From assembly GCA_002403905.1 (NCBI GenBank), contig DHIR01000268.1, positions 1-12,844 on the forward strand: a stretch of 12,844 bases of DNA, in the 5' to 3' direction. Below are positions 9,501-12,844 of this stretch, piece by piece. Below the pieces are notes generated by a model, which did not search any database, was not told the origin of the DNA, and saw only the letters and a list, made by a program, of their open reading frames with translations. The first letter of the stretch is position 1, and each line of letters opens with the position of its first letter. The position numbers and the translations under genes were made by a program. Origin of the DNA: Mucilaginibacter sp. UBA4741 (GTDB taxonomy: Bacteria; Bacteroidota; Bacteroidia; Sphingobacteriales; Sphingobacteriaceae).

Positions 9501-10523
9501 ATTCCAGAAAGCAGCAGTTGTTACTTGCCACCAGGTTATCCAGTTATCATACGCGGCTATGCTGAACGGCAGTTTTCCGCCCTTTTGATTTTGCTGATCA
9601 AAATCCATATCAGGGTGTTTTAACCCGTTGGGGCTGCCGCCATTGCCTTCCATAGGCTCCCATTTAATATTATTATAGCCCCCTTTAAAACTTAACTTAG
9701 GGTCTTTCATATTATCGTTGCGGGTTGCCGTATAACGAAACTCCGGTTTAAAACCATCCCAAACTATGCGCCAGGCTAAAGAATCGCTTGGATTAAAGCC
9801 CTTCATATCCTCCTCCAATTCTGCAAACTCCGCGGCTTTCACTAACCTGATGTTAGCGCTGTATTGCCTGTTAGCATTAAATTCATAGGATACCTTATAT
9901 TCTGCAAATAACGGCCCGTTGGCTATTTCCTGAACAGTCATTTTGATAAGCTTCAGCGATGATGGCATTTCGCCATGCCCTAACCACGTTAAGCTATTAC
10001 CATATTTTGCTATCGGCGCCACCAGTTGGGTACCGCCCGATGCCGGAATCTGGATCCTTACCAGGCCGTTATTTATGATAATTCCCTGTGCTGTTTTTTG
10101 AACCTTTACATCACTTCTATCAGTTGAAGTATTTGTTTTGCTGCTACCAGCTGTTAACCGTATGCTTTTATCCCCCCCTGACGGCATATCAGTAACAAAA
10201 TTAAGTACGGCTTTTTGAAGCATGCCGTTCTTTTCCACCACATCTGTTAACTGGAAGACAACGGGACTGCCCAAAGCAGCATCAACTACGTGAAATAGCT
10301 CGCGACTAACAGGAGCAGTGCTAAAATCAAGCAAATATTTTAACCGGGTTTGCGGCCATAAAAATTGCGGATGATTAAGCTGATCCTTAATCGTCACAAC
10401 AAAACCCTTTTCTTTCCAGTTTGCAGGTACTGCTATATTGGGCAGTATGGTTTGCGCGCGCAAAAGAATTCTGGGAGCAAGGAATAAAATAATTAGGGCT
10501 ATATGCCGTGATATTGTTCTCAT
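6525..10523 (-). CDS. Putative secreted polysaccharide lyase: heparinase II/III-like with two FN3 domains
   Basis: A 1332-residue exported protein. Residues 1-23 are a signal peptide, cleaved near Arg-Ala|Gln. Residues about 30-410 are beta-rich; the stretch around INNGLVRIQIP (150-160) recalls the N-terminal domain of PcRGLX/YetA-like proteins. Residues about 415-710 look like an alpha/alpha toroid, with GHPNFLSDIKGVTGLSAFLF (543-562) and GGRWTENLSTYIWASL (598-613). Residues about 740-1095 resemble the beta-sandwich of heparinase II/III-type lyases (YRWGRAADGGNGVIYYYAQG, 771-790). Two fibronectin type III domains follow (about 1102-1190 and 1193-1280), then a 51-residue tail. Candidate active-site residues are Asn604, Tyr608 and His544 or His586, by loose analogy with the Asn/His/Tyr sets of toroid lyases. 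The lyase call is an inference supported by the GH105 gene immediately downstream, whose substrate is a lyase product. The gene could instead encode a non-catalytic or hydrolytic relative. It starts 79 bases after the preceding stop codon. Confidence 0.85.
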   Translation of the reverse strand: MRTISRHIALIILFLAPRILLRAQTILPNIAVPANWKEKGFVVTIKDQLNHPQFLWPQTRLKYLLDFSTAPVSRELFHVVDAALGSPVVFQLTDVVEKNGMLQKAVLNFVTDMPSGGDKSIRLTAGSSKTNTSTDRSDVKVQKTAQGIIINNGLVRIQIPASGGTQLVAPIAKYGNSLTWLGHGEMPSSLKLIKMTVQEIANGPLFAEYKVSYEFNANRQYSANIRLVKAAEFAELEEDMKGFNPSDSLAWRIVWDGFKPEFRYTATRNDNMKDPKLSFKGGYNNIKWEPMEGNGGSPNGLKHPDMDFDQQNQKGGKLPFSIAAYDNWITWWQVTTAAFWNEKQNTTIGLFIKDTEKWNDGKYDLWVSKSTLNINFHWQNGVLDYSFPLVPGTRSIGIALYQHEKDINLVNTTGKGLTYIDYLRRWYGWLGYDKVKSWVLTYDKPEDTCTKYFKAENINKQSVLSLEQSMNNELRSLSMSSERNMGPNPVGTRTYYDNIIPAYDVLMNKMDNAQLTKLKAWYLFMDYVFMDESLMPVRTMLAGHPNFLSDIKGVTGLSAFLFPNWPMAKQSADHFEKFVNLNFNYHIRPNVDQWDAKGGRWTENLSTYIWASLKPTVRTSALLHDYYDGRNRLVQPGVSMLGDFILNATTSPVLAQSNRRLIPPQGAHSNVYGNIPSDLLRMFAQGLVYYDPILADHLLWVTTGKDAPFENGKRQNPWADVLKTSWENNRGTNPRLTSAKYTGYGFVLRSKFDTKDEMYVNLQQIDDGPNYRWGRAADGGNGVIYYYAQGKRYSHNGQEDVGDGPFGDVERITNFGVKKAPGYRQLGPYRSVGRKDLTEPLYDFGVAQMATIDANAKAAPYISRSVLQSGADYIVVLDKVGGKNTEDRFSWFTDANGDFPEIHQLKPGATPVDADIKPSVSNYHKDPAVMPTKGRYYDGKGDFLTLVTHKSSIKATATDYGCDVQLENGQTDKVFRNASIVNYKNNGFTFIGTAGIIKQFGDKTYAAALFEGTTIGTPALTIQLNGDIKAGVSMEITAIGLRGRFQGKKASTLKFLFAQKAKGNDVFYVDGLPADKKPAGDGSFEITFTAGKHNWQYSNVGVVPQPAQILNTVVSSHSVSVKWQAVAGANTYQLQLSKDGGVSWTDAMASGANTNVTIAKLDNDTKVHVRVIAKGTGGQGEPSDDYPIYVTDKVPHAPEGILVNPNGPQTKITWGQILGVNEYKLYRREKSVKPQAYTIIYSGSDRSFADNKQDPKIFEYVVTAINGNGESLKSVISDNDPNSFLNWQPVPGEGFRRDPRSHENGFTEYNPFIEDKMPVLTYPKNAASPGSK

Positions 10524-10602
10524 ATAAACAAGTAAGTTTTAAGCGTATATTTATTTTGCAAGCATTCAACAGCCTATTGCCATTGAAATTTTATAGCATT
10601 AT

Positions 10603-12844
10603 TTAATAATATTCAGTCATGTCACTCGATACCGTTATAGGCCTTGCATCAGATACACTGGCAAAACACATGGTGCCCTTGCCAACCGCTGTGACAGGTA
10701 AAAGCGCTTCAAACCATCCATTTTTTAAGGCGGTAGCTTTTACCGCAATCCAATTGCGTTTAGGCCATAATGGGTTAGCTGTGCTGTAGTATATATTAGC
10801 ATCGGTTAAAGGCGTTTTGCTATCAACAAAAAACTTTACGGTGTAATTTGCACTGTCATTAGGGGTTTCGTCTAGCATTTTATTGATAGATACCTTTGGA
10901 AGCGGCAGGCCCTGACCTTTTAAGTAATAGTCAAAATAGGTTAGTTCCATCTGTAACCAGCCAACCCTGTTAACCGAAGAAGTACCTCCTGGAACGGGAG
11001 CTGAATGACTAACGTTTGAAGCAAAAAGATGATTAACCGGGGCGTTTATGGCATTTAATGTTGCCATAACGGCTGGCGGATAAAAGAATATATCGTTAGT
11101 ACCGCAGGCTACAAAGTAAGGAGCCGAGGTATTTTTACAACGCCTGCCAGCATCTAAATATTTAAGCCAGGTATCTTTTTCTGCCAGGGGCATCTTATCT
11201 AACTCGCGCGCAAAGGTTGAGCCGGCATCATAAAATCCTGATCCGTAAGTAGAAAACGCGGCCTGTACCTCATCACTTAATAAACCAGATACCATGGTGG
11301 TCATATATCCACCCCATGAAACACCGGTTATACCTAAACGGTCTGTGATAACATCTGGCTGTGAGCGCAACAGGTAAAATGCCTGTACTCCTGCTAAAGC
11401 CGCGTCAAATATGGTACTTGTAGTTACATCAGGTGATGCAGTAAAGCGATGTTTACCATATGGATAGGTTTTAAAAACGCCGGATGAATTAGGTATTTTA
11501 TCCGGAGGACAAATACCCGGGATATCAATAGCTACGGCTATATATCCTTTAGCCGCCCATCTCCTCGCTTTATCAACTTCAGCCGTTCCGCCGCCGCCGT
11601 GCAACACCAAAATGCCGGGATAATTACCTGGTTTTATTGGCCTGGCTATCACCGCGAAAACATTGGTTGGTACACTTTTCCCATCAAGTTTAACATCCCT
11701 TGAATAAAACACTACTTTTTTTAGCTTAACGCTATCCACCTCTTCGCCCAGCTCCTTTACTATTTTTGGCGCAATACCTGTTAAGTATTGGCAGAAGGGG
11801 TCGTTTTGGATATTATTACAGGATGTAAGTAATACAGTCCCTTCGCTCTTGCGGCTTTGGCTCAATAAGTCTGAGTTTTTAACTTTAACATTACGGTATA
11901 CCGGGTCCTTAATAATAGTCTGGCTGATGTTTGAGCTTAGATGATAACCCAGATCAGCGTTAACAACTTTATTACTTTCAAAAATGGTTCCCAGGATCCC
12001 AATCTGATTGGTTGTTGGCGGTATTTTTGAGTCAACCGAATTCCAATACCCCTCAGCTGGTATAAAAGGTTTTGAATTGTAAGGCGGATGGACTTCCACA
12101 TAATTATGCCTGATCTCCAGGCCTATGGTTCCAATACCATGCAGTGTATAAGGAACGCCCAAAGCTAATACGGCATCGATGTATGCCGGGCGCAAACCGT
12201 TATTGTTTATTACCTGATTACCTTCAATCACCGTGTTCCAGCCTAAATTAAAACGGCCATGTTCAGGACCCGAAATACGCTGATCTGAACGAACATAGAT
12301 CCCGTCAGCATTTATCAATGTATTATCAGCTATAACCGCATCCCAGTCTCCACAGTAAAGTGAGATTCCTTTGTTGTTGCCTTCAAGGATATTATCCTTT
12401 ATCAACCATGCCCTGGCAGACCAGCGCATGATTACATAATAACTGTCTTTGTCCGGAATAATATCCCACGGACGATCTACTTTAATAGTATTACTGGTAT
12501 TACCCGCGATAAAACGCCACTGGCCTGCCCCACGACCCGCTACAATAGCAATCGCGTCTGAATAGCTTAAAGAAGAATTACGAATGGTAGTATGCCATTT
12601 ATTGGATGCATCGACAATGGTTGTTGCTGTAGCCGAGCTTACCGGGCCTGCATCCTGATTGCCAGGGTTACAACCCTGGGACAGGATGGTTTCGCCCTGA
12701 TTAGAATTGATAATTGGCTTACCCTCAGCCTCCATATGGTTCTTCAACACCATGATCTCTGATGCGTAATCAATATTAAAACCGCCGCTTTCACCCTTTG
12801 GCGTTTGTTCGTCACCCAATCTTATTACATGGTTATTTTCAATG
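10603..12844 (-). CDS. Beta-helix / alpha-beta-hydrolase (esterase) fusion, 5' end outside the window
   Basis: Partial gene. The frame stays open to the right edge. Residues upstream of the TTG at 12817-12819 (IENNHVIR) continue the beta-helix pattern, so that codon is internal and the real start lies beyond the window. Numbering below counts the TTG codon as 1. Residues 1-about 325 form a right-handed parallel beta-helix, with coil-turn asparagines in WLIKDNIL (138-145), AVIADNTL (161-168), VIEGNQVI (197-204), LEIRHNYV (234-241) and IFESNKVV (279-286). Residues about 365-640 are an alpha/beta-hydrolase: HGGGG oxyanion motif (407-411), nucleophile Ser501 in GVSWGGY, Asp576 in GTNDIFF and His605 in NVSHS. 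A beta-sandwich tail (about 640-738) resembles the C-terminal part of PhoPQ-type or S9/X-Pro-type hydrolases. The likely role is de-esterification of a polysaccharide held or cut by the helix domain. A peptidase activity is the main alternative. It is the first visible gene of the operon. Confidence 0.9.
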   Translation of the reverse strand, partial: IENNHVIRLGDEQTPKGESGGFNIDYASEIMVLKNHMEAEGKPIINSNQGETILSQGCNPGNQDAGPVSSATATTIVDASNKWHTTIRNSSLSYSDAIAIVAGRGAGQWRFIAGNTSNTIKVDRPWDIIPDKDSYYVIMRWSARAWLIKDNILEGNNKGISLYCGDWDAVIADNTLINADGIYVRSDQRISGPEHGRFNLGWNTVIEGNQVINNNGLRPAYIDAVLALGVPYTLHGIGTIGLEIRHNYVEVHPPYNSKPFIPAEGYWNSVDSKIPPTTNQIGILGTIFESNKVVNADLGYHLSSNISQTIIKDPVYRNVKVKNSDLLSQSRKSEGTVLLTSCNNIQNDPFCQYLTGIAPKIVKELGEEVDSVKLKKVVFYSRDVKLDGKSVPTNVFAVIARPIKPGNYPGILVLHGGGGTAEVDKARRWAAKGYIAVAIDIPGICPPDKIPNSSGVFKTYPYGKHRFTASPDVTTSTIFDAALAGVQAFYLLRSQPDVITDRLGITGVSWGGYMTTMVSGLLSDEVQAAFSTYGSGFYDAGSTFARELDKMPLAEKDTWLKYLDAGRRCKNTSAPYFVACGTNDIFFYPPAVMATLNAINAPVNHLFASNVSHSAPVPGGTSSVNRVGWLQMELTYFDYYLKGQGLPLPKVSINKMLDETPNDSANYTVKFFVDSKTPLTDANIYYSTANPLWPKRNWIAVKATALKNGWFEALLPVTAVGKGTMCFASVSDARPITVSSDMTEYY

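Noticed and set aside
10387..10569. Small minus-strand frame (60 codons) overlapping the start of the putative lyase gene
   Set aside because: It overlaps the signal-peptide region of the large gene in another frame and shows no protein-like features.
1..12844. Mobile elements, CRISPR arrays, tRNA/rRNA genes and direct repeats
   Set aside because: None seen on reading both strands; nearly the whole window is occupied by four long intact frames.

Overview
The window looks like part of a Bacteroidota carbohydrate-degradation locus, most likely from the Sphingobacteriaceae (Mucilaginibacter/Pedobacter-like). This placement is an inference. It rests on moderate GC with AT-rich spacers, very large multidomain secreted enzymes, weak or absent Shine-Dalgarno sequences, and the family mix: GH105, a heparinase-like lyase, a beta-helix protein and NHL-propeller/CBM9-like domains. 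No SusC/SusD pair, regulator, tRNA, rRNA, CRISPR array or insertion sequence is visible here.

Four long genes fill almost the whole window, all on the minus strand. In transcription order (right to left) they are: (1) the 3' part of a gene joining a right-handed beta-helix to a serine alpha/beta-hydrolase (10603 to the right edge, its 5' end lying outside the window); (2) a 1332-residue secreted protein with an N-terminal beta region, a helical toroid and heparinase II/III-like beta region, two fibronectin type III domains and a short tail (6525-10523), read here as a putative polysaccharide lyase; (3) a 613-residue GH105/GH88-type unsaturated uronyl hydrolase with an extra N-terminal region (4655-6496); (4) a 1459-residue protein with discoidin-like regions, a FlgD-type Ig fold, an NHL beta-propeller containing an EF-hand loop, and a C-terminal CBM9-like domain (158-4537). 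The spacers are 79, 28 and 117 bases, which fits a single operon. A strong hairpin begins five bases after the last stop codon and is the probable operon terminator. A second perfect hairpin sits at the extreme left edge.

A coherent working model, which is inferred, is as follows. The esterase domain strips acyl groups from a uronic-acid-containing polysaccharide, possibly pectin or rhamnogalacturonan. The lyase cleaves it and leaves 4,5-unsaturated uronyl ends. The GH105 enzyme then removes those unsaturated residues. The giant propeller protein would bind the glycan or supply a further activity. The three complete proteins carry Sec signal peptides without a lipobox, and none has an obvious type IX secretion C-terminal domain, so the periplasm is the simplest location. 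The least explained parts are the beta-helix/esterase fusion, the putative lyase and the propeller protein.
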